NCBI GenBank assembly: GCA_035610835.1
Contig: JAYJML010000072.1
Location: 1 to 64,000, forward strand
Origin: Ophiura sarsii
Lineage: Eukaryota; Echinodermata; Ophiuroidea; Amphilepidida; Ophiuridae
Direction: 5' to 3'
DNA: 64,000 nucleotides
Each line of letters begins with the position of its first letter. The first letter of the stretch is position 1. The position numbers and the translations under genes were made by a program. Below, in pieces: positions 34,211-45,169 of this stretch. The notes below the pieces were generated by a model, which searched no databases, was not told the DNA's origin, and saw nothing but the letters and a program-made list of their open reading frames with translations.

Positions 34211-35875
34211 TGTCACGCGCCGACCGCTACTCACTGAAGGTAGAAATGGATTACCGCTAAACTGGTATGCTGCCCTCTATTGGAAAATATGTGTACATAA
34301 CACGGGCTGATTTTAGCACTGTGAGAGCCTGTGTCCACGATGGAAAATGGCCCACGACGTCTGGATTGAATTTTCCTCTATAAAGATTGTTGGTAAATGG
34401 CTTAAATTTGACCTGCTAAAGGACATTGATCAAGGTGTACATGCACGAAGATTACGGAGGTTGAAATGATGGCACAGGTGGTATAAAGAGACAATTGGAA
34501 GTATTAATTTAAAGATCAGCAAGGTTTTCTAACATTATGATTGTTTACATGTGACTGACAGTGACAGTGACAGTGACAGACATGTTTATTGTTGTGTACT
34601 GTGAAAGTAAATGAAGGATAAAGGATAACACAAATTACAGTGATTATTATCCAATCAACAATTATATAGCGTAGTATACACACAGGAGAAAATAACCATT
34701 CTTTTGTGCACACCATCCAATCAACAATTATATAGAGTGATTATAGTTTGGAAGCCTTATAGTTTATACACACAGGGGAAATAAACCTTCCTGTGTGACC
34801 GTCTAATTAATAATCACCCTAGTATTCACACAGGGGAAATAAACCATCCTGTGTGCACACCGTCTAATTAATAATCACCATAGGATTCACACAGGGGAAA
34901 TAAACCGTCCTGTGTGCACACCGTCTAATTAATAATCACCATAGTATTCACACAGGGGAAATAAACCGTCCTGTGTGCACACCGTCTAATTAATAATCAC
35001 CATAGTATTCACACAGGGGAAATAAACCGTCCTGTGTGCACACCGTCTAATTAATAATCACCATAGTATTCACACAGGGGAAATAAACCGTCCTGTGTGC
35101 ACACCGTCTAATTAATAGTTAATCACCATAGTATTCACACAGGGGAAATAAACCGTACTGTGGGCACACCGTCTAATTAGTAGTTAATCAACGTAGTATT
35201 CACACAGGCGAAATAAACCTCCCTGTGTGCACACCGTCTAATTAATAATCACCATAGTATTCACACAGGGGAAATAAACTGTCCTGTGTGCACACCGTCT
35301 AATTAATAGTTAATCACCATAGTATTCACACAGGGGAAATAAACCGTACTGTGGGCACACCGTCTAATTAGTAGTTAATCAACGTAGTATTCACACAGGC
35401 GAAATAAACCTCCCTGTGTGCACACCGTCCAATTAGTAAAGTAAGTAATCACAGTATATAGCATTCACACAGGCGAAATAAACCTCCCTGTGTGCACACC
35501 GTCCAATTAGTAAAGTAAGCAATCACCGTAGCATTTACACGGGAGAAATATTTCCTGTGCATCAGTAATATTAAGATTATCTTAAAGTGTCCCCTGTAAT
35601 GTAGTATGATTAAGTGTGGTATGTGTGAGTAATATGAGGGTCGTGTCTGAGATATGTTAGAGTGATTAACAGATTTGCATATTTATCCAGTTGTTCACAA
35701 TTAAACGTGATTTGTACATTTATAAGTTGAAATATTAGTGCTTTTGTCATATTTTGTCACATTTTAATCATTTAAGGTAAATCACATATTTACCGCTTAC
35801 TCACGGCCTTCAAGCCTAGATCGCTCGCGTAACCGCAGGTTAGGTTTAACCATCACTAGCCGGCGGTTCGCCACA
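34211..35875. mobile_element. 3' LTR with expanded minisatellite
   Basis: Same ends as the 5' LTR, but 1665 bp. About thirteen copies of the 61-bp unit (about 34765-35545) account for the 258-bp difference. Outside the array the two LTRs are nearly identical, with a few substitutions and a 6-bp gtgaca-type expansion. That suggests a fairly recent insertion. Confidence 0.88.
34765..35545. repeat. 61-bp minisatellite in 3' LTR
   Basis: Same unit as in the 5' LTR, about thirteen units. A variant pair (cgtactgtgggcacacc and cctccctgtgtgcac) occurs twice here but once in the 5' array, which points to a block duplication. Confidence 0.9.
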
Positions 35876-35889
35876 ATATATATAGAAGC

Positions 35890-36340
35890 GTGTGGGATAT
35901 TGTTGATAAAGACCGGCTTGTCGCATTGACTAATTTCTGCCGGGATACCATATTTTCAAAGGTGCCGCACCGTGAGCAAGTGAGTCGATGGCCTTGCTAA
36001 GCTCGTTCAAAGTTGGGAGTAAATCCAGCTCCTATATGATGGGTGAAGTGGGGTGTCATCTATGGCAATATCAGTGACCATATTCCCGGCAGTATAGTGC
36101 TCTACCCATCGTTGCATCTGTTTGACACGGTCGGTGATGATGGTGCCACCCTTGTCCTTCAGAGGAGCAACTATGTTGATGGTGGGTCTTAAGGCTATCA
36201 TGATCCCTGATCTTGTTGTTCGACTACCAGCACAAAGGTTTCGGCAAAGGGTTGCTTCGGCCCAGGGTTGTGCCCTTTTGAACATCATTCTGTCCTCAGT
36301 GCAGCAATGTTTTTCTTTGAAGGGTCACTTTTTTGAAATT
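35890..36340 (-). pseudogene. RTE-like non-LTR fragment (region before RT)
   Basis: Minus-strand frame: APLKDKGGTIITDRVKQMQR-WVEHYTAG, then after a frameshift LLPTLNELSKAIDSLA. APLKxxxGxxITDxxKQMxRWxEHY and LPTxxELxKAIDSLAxGKAPG is the standard lead-in to the RT of RTE-like elements. The RT itself is absent; the fragment stops by the 3' LTR. Confidence 0.75.
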
Positions 36341-36719
36341 ACGGGAAGATGTTAGGCATGGGGTATAGGTCATATGGGCTATATAAGATTTGATATATTT
36401 GCTTTAGATTTTGGGTTATCATAATCTTCCAACTCATCATGTTAGTAAATTTATGAACGTTTGGCATATTTATTCCATAGCCTAAATGTAGTAACTGGCA
36501 CTAGGACTATTATAGTTAGAGTTATTATAAATATAGGATAATGGCCATAGACGTTAGTGGAAATATAGTGATCCAATATCATATGAACGCTTAGCAACCT
36601 GGGGATAAATAATCCAACAACATCTCTTCCTCTCATCATCTCCCGCATGCTTACAACCCTTAGTTGTACAGCCCGAATTATGTCTCTATATCTCACATAC
36701 TGACGGAGTTATGTCCATT

Positions 36720-37440
36720 TAATGAAATTCAGTTGGTGGCGGCGGCCATTTGGGATTTGTTTAATGCCAATGAGTGAAATGTTGCACACTCACAAAAATA
36801 TTTTGGTATCTGGTGGTTATGTAATGATCAAAATTCTATCACTACTCCTATAGTATATTCCTTATGCTTACTAATGTTAGCCCAGCAAAATATATATGTG
36901 TCACTTCAAAGGGTTATGGCCAATTTCATGATTTCGGGGGCCATATTGAATTTTTGAGTGGCCACGGATTTTGTTGGTGATGCAGTTTTCAAAAAAAATC
37001 AGCAAACCCTTCAGTAGATTCCTCATACTTGACCATCTGGATGTGACGCCCACAAACATGTCATTTTCATGAATTCATATGGATTTTTAGCCAAATTCAT
37101 GATTTGGCGGCCATTTTTGGATTATGAAAATTGGATTGGATATGAAATTTGAATGATTATATCACATCAATCACCACTCTAATAGGTTCCTTGAGCTTGA
37201 AAACATAGAACCCAAAATTATACCTTAACAATACATACATGCAGAGTTATGACCATTTTTAATGAATTCTTGTGTTAATGGCGGACATATTGGATTTAAA
37301 AAATCCCAAGCGGTGACATTTTGCACACCCTCTGAAAATTAGTACACTATGCCTATATGAACTCATATCAATCATTACAAAGAGTCTGTATAAACTTTCC
37401 ACCTGGTACCATCATTTCCTCTGGACTATAATGTTTTAAA
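36720..37440. repeat. Long dispersed repeat, inverted copy of 29880-30520
   Basis: Several degenerate units with ggcggccattt-like, gagttatgaccattttt and gaacccaaaattataccttaa words. It matches the left copy in opposite orientation. The mariner and LTR elements lie between the two copies. Confidence 0.65.
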
Positions 37441-37948
37441 AGTTTTAGATGAATAAATGCAAATTTGAACAATTAGAAATAAATAGTTTAAAACAAATAT
37501 GTTGCATAATCTTTGGTCTAAAATGTGTTTTAAGATTTATGTAAAAAAATAGGGGTTAGAAATGGTGAAACGATTAATGTTTTTCCATTTTTTTCTCACC
37601 CTGATATATTATTAGGAAATGAATCAAATAATTAATAAAAAGAGAATGCATCACTCGATTTTGATGATTCTTTCATTAAAAATTATGATAGTAACTGTCT
37701 TGACTAATATGCAAAAGCGCCCTCATGTGTTTCAAAACGTTAACGACCTATATCTCAAAACAGCGAAAGCGCGTATCTGGAAAACGGGAGCGGTCATATC
37801 TCAAAAACGCAATGTATGATTGTAATGATATTTGTCACAGATGTTAAGAAGAGTACTAAAAGAATGAAGAGATATATATATATATTTTGTTTTAATTTTG
37901 TTTTCGTTTTTAAATTACGGTGTGAAATCACCTGGTTAGCTACGGCCT

Positions 37949-38047
37949 GGTTACCATGGCAACCAATCAGTAGGTTATTTGTTTTTTTAGTTATGAATGC
38001 TCCCGTGTTTAGCCAATCAGAGGCCTTGCTTGGTTACCATGGCAACC
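37949..38047. promoter_or_regulatory. Two RFX X-box-like palindromes with CCAAT boxes
   Basis: GGTTACCATGGCAACC occurs at 37949-37964 and 38032-38047, matching the RFX consensus GTTRCCATGGYAAC. CCAATCAG lies at 37963 and 38013. RFX and NF-Y sites in such pairs are known from animal promoters. Here they are in the 16.2-kb intron between exons 7 and 8, and may belong to an unrecognised repeat. Confidence 0.4.
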
Positions 38048-38655
38048 AGAGCGGAACCGAAAGGGTTTTTAAAATATGGTATACAACACTTATCGGCTGT
38101 TATTTGGGGAAAATGTAAATAAGCCAATTTTGACTCAACCCCATTGAACCCCTCAATGTTATTTGACTTTCCAAAATGTATACTATTTAAGTAGATACCT
38201 CCCCTTGGATGTTAAACATATCTTTTGGGGATTATGTTCCTTGATCACGAAGGAGAAAAACGCACAGATCGACCTATGAGAAGTATGGTAATTGTGATTT
38301 ATCTTGGCCCACATAAACCCACATTGAAACATTTGTCCTTTGGACATATTTTGTCGGCGTATCAGTCTTGTCGGTCAGCAATTTAAAATCTAGCTACTCT
38401 CCTGAATCTCACCCATCTGCTCTGATGGAACTTTTAAGTCACTGCACATACCCCACAAATAGTGAACATCACGGTTCTTGTTACGGATGAAAGATCCGGC
38501 GGCCACAGCATTAAGAAAAATAGCCCAATCCTTAATAACGGCGACCTGAGCTGCAAAATATTGAAGATAATGACTCTGCATAAAAGACAAAGTGAGTCAT
38601 TTTCTCTCATTTACAAACCAGCTTCCATCTGTGCATATCATATATAATTACTTAC

Positions 38656-38760
38656 TTTATCCTGTTTATCCTGGTGATGAACCTCAACTTTGACACGAGC
38701 TTTGAGATCCTGACTCAGGTCAAATACCACCATGTAGATGGCACGATAACTGAGGAAAAC
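38656..38760 (-). CDS. Roco gene exon 7: Roc beta-4 strand
   Basis: Exon of 105 bp, 35 codons, phase 0 at both ends: VFLSYRAIYMVVFDLSQDLK and then ARVKVEVHHQDKQDK. The YMVVFDLSQDL core is characteristic of Roc directly after the WDFAGQ segment. Acceptor ...ttgtgcag; donor gtaagt, near consensus. The next accepted exon is 16.2 kb away; a possible small cassette exon at about 38.57 kb is treated as a finding. Confidence 0.92.
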
Positions 38761-39117
38761 CTGCACAATAATAAAAACAATGATAGAGGTTATCCATGTG
38801 GCTATAAAGCTATTAAAATAGGCAAAGTCATTGGTCCTCAGGCAGCGTGCCTCATTGTACCAAAAAGATCACAGACAGTACTGATCACACGTGAATGAAG
38901 TGTGACGGTTGATGAATGAATAGATTAGATCACCATTTTCTAGACGAGATTACACCATTCTATACATTTTTTAGGGTAAGTGTGATAATGTTTACATTAA
39001 ATATAAGCCCTTTAGTATTCAGAAGTGATGCCTTTGTAACGGTTATCTCTGTGATAAGAGAGTTATTTCGTTGTTTAAAATTGGCAAAATCGGCTTTTTA
39101 TGAATTTTGAAAATTAC

Positions 39118-39330
39118 TGTGACGTGAGGCCGTTCCCTTGGAAACGCAGTCCCGTTCCCAAGCCCGCCCTCTATTGAAAAGTGTTTTTTGTTCGTATTCC
39201 GGCGGCCGACGGACTTCCGTCACTTGATGAATCGCCGTGTAAAAAATGACGGTAGTGCGTCACTAAATAGAGCGCCCTCAATTGAAACGGGGCACCGTTC
39301 TACAGCTGACTGATAACGGCCAAAACATGT
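39118..39330. repeat. Dispersed repeat, inverted relative to 3420-3680
   Basis: Begins ctgtgacgtgaggccgttcc, includes gcccgccctctattgaaa and cgccgtgtaaaaaatgacgg, and ends near ccgttctacagctgactgat. It lies 50 bp left of exon 6, in the intron before exon 7. Confidence 0.55.
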
Positions 39331-39379
39331 TGATGGATCGCTACTGACAGGTGAAACAGCAGAGTTTCTATGTACATAC

Positions 39380-39579
39380 CTGATGTGTCGTGTAATAAAC
39401 ATCCTGCCCGGCAAAGTCCCAAACTTGAAACTTTATGGAATATTTCAGCTCCTGTTTCTGTTCACGTGACCGTTCTTCTAGTTTCCGAAGGATTGCCTCT
39501 TGCATGACTGGTTTCAGCTCCTGATTCTGTTCACGATACCCTCCTCTTAGTAGTTTCTGCCAGATTGTCTCTGGCATGC
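39380..39579 (-). CDS. Roco gene exon 6: Roc G3 motif (WDFAGQ)
   Basis: Exon of 200 bp (2 nt + 66 codons) from MPETIWQKLLRGG to SIKFQVWDFAGQDVYYTTHQ. WDFAGQ is the Roc form of DxxGQ (Asp 238, Gly 241, Gln 242 in this numbering), followed by the expected YYxTHQ. Before it, two related copies of REQxQELK, about 20 residues apart, form a charged, Gln-rich coiled-coil-like insert. Acceptor ...gttccag; donor gtatgt. It joins the next exon as ...TTHQ-VFLSYRA, the usual Roc sequence. Confidence 0.93.
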
Positions 39580-39869
39580 CTGGAACAGCATGGGATGAGT
39601 GAAAGTAATAATATTCATTTTTTATTGATAACTCAGGGCAAAACATTTACAACCGAGTGTACCAATGGCGAGTAAGGAAACAATAGCGCCACCGCGTTAG
39701 TAGGTGTTGGGAGGGGGAGAGGGGGGATGGGGGTGGTAGGTGGTATGTGGTAAATCAAAATGTTGAGAGCACCAAATCGGAATAAGCTACTAGACTATTT
39801 AACAGGATCATTTAAGGATCTTTGCACGCCTATAGATTGAATTATTTAATAATAATAATAATTTGATTG

Positions 39870-40129
39870 GCACCCCCCGAACATGCGTAGCTAGGTTTTT
39901 TCATATTGGGGTTGGGGGTTGGGGGGAAAAAATTGAAAGTGAACCGACAAGATTGTTTGATTAAAGCGAACATGTTCGACTTTACATTTATTTTTGCTAT
40001 GATTGAGGTACATTTTAGCTCTAAACAAGCTTGTACCAACAAATATTGCATAGCGCCGGAATATGTGTACTTTTGACCATCATTATTCCATGATTCATCT
40101 TGCCAAATGAACCGACAGTGCTTATCTCA

Positions 40130-40161
<32 letters not shown>

Positions 40162-40190
40162 AGGGGAGTCCCTCCCTCCCAGCAAGCTCA
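39870..40190. mobile_element. Degraded copy of the hAT-like MITE at 63087-63550
   Basis: Shares agctctaaacaagcttgtacc, tgtgtacttttgaccatcat, tccatgattc and aaatgaaccgacagtgc with 63240-63385, then a G-run of about 29. The terminal repeats are no longer clear (left about cgtagctaggttttttcata). Confidence 0.6.
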
Positions 40191-41285
40191 TCACTCGCCT
40201 TTATTCCCGCTCTACAGTGCATTACTATGTTAGGTCATTTGGCTATCCCATTTATTAAATTTGTATATTGGACTATGACTCCATTTCAATAATAAACTCG
40301 TACTGTTCTGTCAATTCTGTCTTTTTCAATTTCTGTCGTTTCTGTCATTTATGCCGTAAAAGATGTACGGGGAGTTAAGTTAGCTTAGCGTAAACTTTGC
40401 AGTGCCCCGGTCATGCCAGTAGAAACACGCTTACAAGGGGGCACAACACTAAATAAACCGCCCATTGGATTACATGTAAATTAGGGCTAAAAGAGTCGCT
40501 GTTTTGGGCCCACAGTAACCATTATTGAAATGTCTCGAATGCTTTATTCTAATAAACAAACATTAACATTTCATAAAATCGTCAAGAAGTGTTACACCTT
40601 CCAATTAGATTTTACGATACAATCATTTAAACAGCGCCACCCTTATTTTCAGCCCGGACGCTCGCCTTCTAACCACCTCCGATCATGTGTGTTCATGCAT
40701 CCACGTGATAAATTTTCGATACAATCGAATGGGAATTTTAGTCAAACAAAGCTTCAGAGTTTTCAAGGAAATGCTTATAACTATAGGGTCACGCGTTATG
40801 GGCCCGCCTCAAAATAGGGTGGTGCTGTTCCACTTTTTAGTTTCATGCTGTCATATTCCTTAAATATATTTAATCCACAACATCTATCTCAAACAAATAT
40901 AATTTTAAAGCCCTAATAACAAGCTATATGCCTGCTTAATGGCATTGGTATAGCTAATACAGAGAGGGAGATACAGCTGTTTGGGGACCTGGTGGTACCG
41001 GAACTTAAGGGGTGCCGCCGGAAAGGGTTGCCGCCTGTACACACTCAATGGGGATAATATCATGCTTTGTTCTTTTTACAATAACTAGTCATCCCCTGAT
41101 GTTACAAAAACCATTCTGGTCCCATTTTAAAGGATATCTAGTAGTCTTTAAGTATGTGATTCAACAGACTTGTCAACTATTTGTAACAACTAATTAATTA
41201 TGGATAAGACAATGATCATCAACTTTCTTCCTATTCGCTACACAGTCAACATGAATAATCAGCCTCAATTTACCGGATTTATAAA
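40191..41285. other. Unassigned intron DNA
   Basis: Short ORFs only (40530-40817, 41012-41197) with no recognisable domain and no repeat I can identify. Confidence 0.4.
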
Positions 41286-41288
41286 AAT

Positions 41289-41427
41289 GATGTGACGTCA
41301 CCGGTCATCTGACTCTTGGTAATTTGTACATCACTCAACAAATGTGTACATCACTCAACCATCACTCAACAAAGACCGGGGCAGGTACAAATTACCAGAG
41401 TCTATGACCCGATTCTGACGTCACACC
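41289..41427. repeat. Foldback sequence with CRE-like TGACGTCA at both ends
   Basis: Left arm tgtgacgtcaccggtcatct and ggtaatttgtac; right arm gtacaaattacc, agagtctatgaccc and tgacgtcaca. TGACGTCA lies at 41293-41300 and 41416-41423. The centre holds catcactcaacaaa repeated. Confidence 0.7.
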
Positions 41428-41546
41428 ATCAAAAGGTCAAGTCGAGTCATTAGTCTGCTGATGAAAGGTGTAGTAACACCTGAAAATTCCAGGTAATTAT
41501 TTCTTGTGTTGAGATCGAAAGTTTAGCTTCATAATTAGATAGTGTC

Positions 41547-41949
41547 CAGGGCCGTCAGAAGGGGGGGTGCGTTGGGTGCGGACGCACCCCCCTTGAAAAT
41601 CTTTTTTTTTTTAATTTTTTTTTTTTAGGGTAACATGTTGTTTTATGAATGGAAAATGGGGTCAACGATGGCAAGATACATGAAAATTGTGTCCTAAATT
41701 CGCTGTAATGCTCAGAGCTTCCGGGGGCTTCGCCCCCTGGACCCCCACCAGGGGCCCTATGGCGGGCCCCTGGACCCCACCCGTTATTGGCTTCGCGCCA
41801 GAGGCGCGAGCATCGTCAGCGTGCTGCAGCACTAACACTCTGACGTCATACTACTACTTCCGGTAAAAAATCGTGAAAACGCACCCCCCTTTCCGGTAAA
41901 AAAATCGTGAAAACGCACCCCCCTTGGGCAAAAGTTGCTGACGGCCCTG
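41547..41949. mobile_element. 403-bp TIR element with 5-bp target duplication
   Basis: Terminal inverted repeats CAGGGCCGTCAG and CTGACGGCCCTG. GTGTC is directly repeated on both sides (41542-41546, 41950-41954). Subterminal GC-rich hairpins include tgcgttgggtgcggacgca and a duplicated aaatcgtgaaaacgcacccc. Superfamily is uncertain. Confidence 0.75.
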
Positions 41950-42329
41950 GTGTCTGACTTGTATTGGTCACTTAATAAACTCGTATCAGCAATTGTGGGA
42001 TCTTGAATGTTGCTTGCACTGCCTAAACATGGTCTGATTGTGATTGTCAAATCTACAAAATTGATGATCCCTCCAAGAATATCGGGAAAGTGAACTTGAG
42101 GATGTGATTGCATACGTCAGCAATATATACGCGCAGTATGAACGACCCTTGGGCGTGTGATCTTTAGGTTTACTGACAATATCTAAGAGTTTAGTCGATT
42201 TGGTGTAGTAAGTTTTAACACCGGCACGATTTAAGAATTGAGAAATTTGCCTGAGACACCTTTGACAAATGGCATGAACGTGATACCTTTATAGTAATAT
42301 AGTTTAAGCCATGAAGCTTAAACTCTTTT

Positions 42330-43640
42330 AGCCATTGAAGCGGAAATTATGTTTGCTATAGTTTGCTGGTCTCCCGTAGCAACCTTTTGACCACTCACGT
42401 TCCACTTCCGGGAGCCCGCGAACTCTCTCCTTTGTTTATGTGTTTTGCTCGTCTTCCCTTTCTAATTTCATTCGCGTTTTGGTTCCGTACCAAGTAGGTT
42501 GATTTTCAAAATAAGTCTTGTTCCGTTCCCGTTTCCCGTTTGGCTTACTGAGATAGACTGGGTCAGCGGTCTGCTAGCTTTTGTGCTACACTTTTACGGG
42601 GCTCGTCTTTCTCATATACCATTCGGAGCTGAAAACGGATCTCGTTTTTCATTCGGTAAATAGACTTATTTTGAAATGTTGAAACTAAAATAATTGGGTG
42701 CTATCAACGGTAGCATCAACAGGAGGACATGGTACAACCGTAGCATCAACAGGAGGACATGGTACAACCGTACAGTCGTCCAGGCATCCCTTGTCAATCC
42801 CGCTCAAGGCGGATATCAAGCGGTCAGTAAATATATAAATGTCGTGACTTTAAAGTGCTTGTGTGAAGAATTCGACTATACTCGTTCCGGAAGACAAGCT
42901 CCAGGGGGCAGTGACAACGGATAACAGTATTAACAACGCCGACACAAGTGCGAGGGTAACATTTGCTGCAGTTTGACGGTGAGATAAATTAAATATCGTG
43001 ATTCAAATTCACTAAACTAGTTTACTTATTATATGTTATGATATGTCCGCCCCCCTCCGGCATATTTGCATTACAATTCAATACCCCACGATATAATAGT
43101 GCTTACCAATCACGCTGCTGGAATGGGGACATTGTTTACGCCATCTTAGTTCAAGTATTTAGTATTGAAATGTGGAGGTGATTATTGATGACTAGATTAA
43201 CACTGACAGAATGAATATACCCTTGAAAAGGGTGATACATGGCTTCATTATCATGGCTATATTGATTTTATGTGTTAGTGTTACGCAGCAGGCATTCATA
43301 ATCGATCTCAAGTCTAGCGTTATGCCTTGTATAGGCCATATAATTATCTATTTACATGATTAAACGTATCAGGGTTGTTCAATTATAATTATGGTATATC
43401 CATTATAATGTATAGTGTAGGCGTTCATATCAATGACTATTGATTATAATTTGTCCATTAAACCTGAGACTAATAATATTAGTTTTTGATTAAACCATCT
43501 TTGGCACTTTGGCACCTCAAATAGTTGGCAACACTGCATCTGGGTCCTTGTCTACGTCTTGACATATATCATGGGTACTACATGTCTGTATTATGTATAT
43601 TCACCAATGTTTACACCAATTCTAGGTAGTAAATTGTAGT
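42330..43640. other. Unassigned region with short tandem duplication
   Basis: A 29-bp unit, cgtagcatcaacaggaggac plus atggtacaa, is duplicated at about 42708-42770. A small ORF (42694-42924) reads through it. The preceding 300 bp are less AT-rich than the surroundings. I cannot name an element or gene. Confidence 0.35.
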
Positions 43641-43654
43641 GTGTTTCTAATCTT

Positions 43655-44545
43655 CGAGTTTCGAGTTTCGAGTTTCGAGTATCGAGTTTCGAGTATCGAG
43701 TTTCGAGTTTGGTTTAAACCAAACTCGATATCGAGTTTCATGAAAAAATGTAACTCGATATCGAGTTTCAAAAAAAATCAAACTCGATATCGAGTTTCAA
43801 AAAAACCACGTAACTCGATATCGAGTTTCAAAAAAAATATCAAACTCGATATCGAGTTTCAAAAAAAAAACGTAACTCGATATCGAGTTTCAAAAAAGAA
43901 TATCAAACTCGATATCGAGTTTCAAAAAAACAACGTAACTCGATATCGAGTTTCAAAAAAAAATCAAACTCGATATCGAGTTTCAAAAAAAAAATATATC
44001 GAGTTACGTTTTTTACACGTGTTTCTATGGAAAATGGTATATACTAAACGAAACTCGATATCGAGTTACGTTTTCACACGTGTTTCTATGGAAAATGGTA
44101 TACCAAACCAAACTCGATATCGAGTTACGTATACACGTGTTTCTATGGAAAAATGGTATATACTAAACGAAACTCGATATCGAGTTACGTTTTTCTCTTC
44201 TAACTGCTACCACCAAGTAGTAATGTCAAGCAACTTTCATTCGATTAAATGTTAAGAATAGGTTATAAACACGAACTAACATGCTAAGTAAAGCTTAATC
44301 ATATACTACCAAGAAAAAAATCAGTTATTCTCCAATGCATTCAATGAAAACCAAACTCGATATCGAGTTTCATGAAAAAATCAAACTCGATATCGAGTTT
44401 CAAAAAAAATATCAAACTCGATATCGAGTTTCAAAAAAAATATCAAACTCGATATCGAGTTTCAAAAAAACCACGTAACTCGATATCGAGTTTCAAAAAA
44501 AATATCAAACTCCATATCGAGTTTCAAAAAAAAATCAAACTGGTT
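43655..44545. repeat. Palindromic minisatellite based on ACTCGATATCGAGT
   Basis: The 14-bp perfect palindrome ACTCGATATCGAGT recurs about every 25-35 bp at 43720-43990 and 44350-44545, spaced by A-tracts. A longer spacing at 44000-44190 has acgtgtttctatggaaaatg between palindromes. It starts with tandem cgagttt words at 43657. ORFs across it are artefacts of the repeat. Confidence 0.9.
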
Positions 44546-44692
44546 ATAATCATTGATTTATGCTTCCGGTATTCTCATCTTCTCTGGTATGTCAGGTATC
44601 ACGCTCCGATCAGATTAACAGTTCACTCACGGTCTTATTTTGCGTACTACTCGTACATAAATACACATCTGAGGTATGATATAGGTTATCAT

Positions 44693-45166
44693 ACTAAACT
44701 GCTCACAAAAAGTATCGAAACACTTAGAAATGATCCAATATATAACGGCTCGAAAAGGTATGCATTAATCGAAGCAAATAACCAAGTGCATACTTTTGTT
44801 CTGGGTATTTTGACACCTCGATCGTTGAGATACGATGTTGCGGAGCGGAGTTATTGTCATTTCAATGGTCGTGGGTCCAGTTTCAAAAGTAACACTCATT
44901 CCTATTGAAAATCACGAATCTGATCATTCTAAACAGTAATGCGAACCTCTTTCTATAGGATGATTGCCACTTTTGAAACTGGACCCACGACCATTGAAAT
45001 GACAATAACTCCGTTCCGCAACATCGTATCTCATCGATCGAGGTGTCAAAATACGCAAAACAAAATTATGCACTTGGTTATTTGCTTCGATTAATGCATA
45101 CCCTTTCGAGCCGTTATATATTGGATCATTTCTAAGTGTTTCGATACTTTTTGTGAGCAGTTTAGT
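44693..45166. repeat. Long inverted repeat, 198-bp arms, 78-bp loop
   Basis: Arms 44693-44890 and 44969-45166 are inverted and closely matched, from actaaactgctcac outward to tttcaaaagt inward. The arms read open in the same peptide sense from either side (ALIEANNQVH, YDVAERSYCHFNGRG). A (TTTG)n tract follows on the right. Confidence 0.9.
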
Positions 45167-45169
45167 TGT

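Noticed and set aside
32190..35545. CRISPR-like array
   Set aside because: Units repeat along their full length with no unique spacers and lie in retrotransposon LTRs of an animal genome.
42150..42700. Possible solo LTR upstream of the 29-bp duplication
   Set aside because: Composition looks promoter-like, but there are no paired ends, no target duplication and no clear primer site.
42694..42924. 76-codon ORF with a duplicated 10-residue word
   Set aside because: The repeat comes from a 29-bp DNA duplication; nothing else suggests a gene.
43641..44908. Long plus-strand ORFs of 204 and 178 codons
   Set aside because: They are created by the ACTCGATATCGAGT minisatellite and the inverted repeat; the peptide is a low-complexity echo of the DNA unit.
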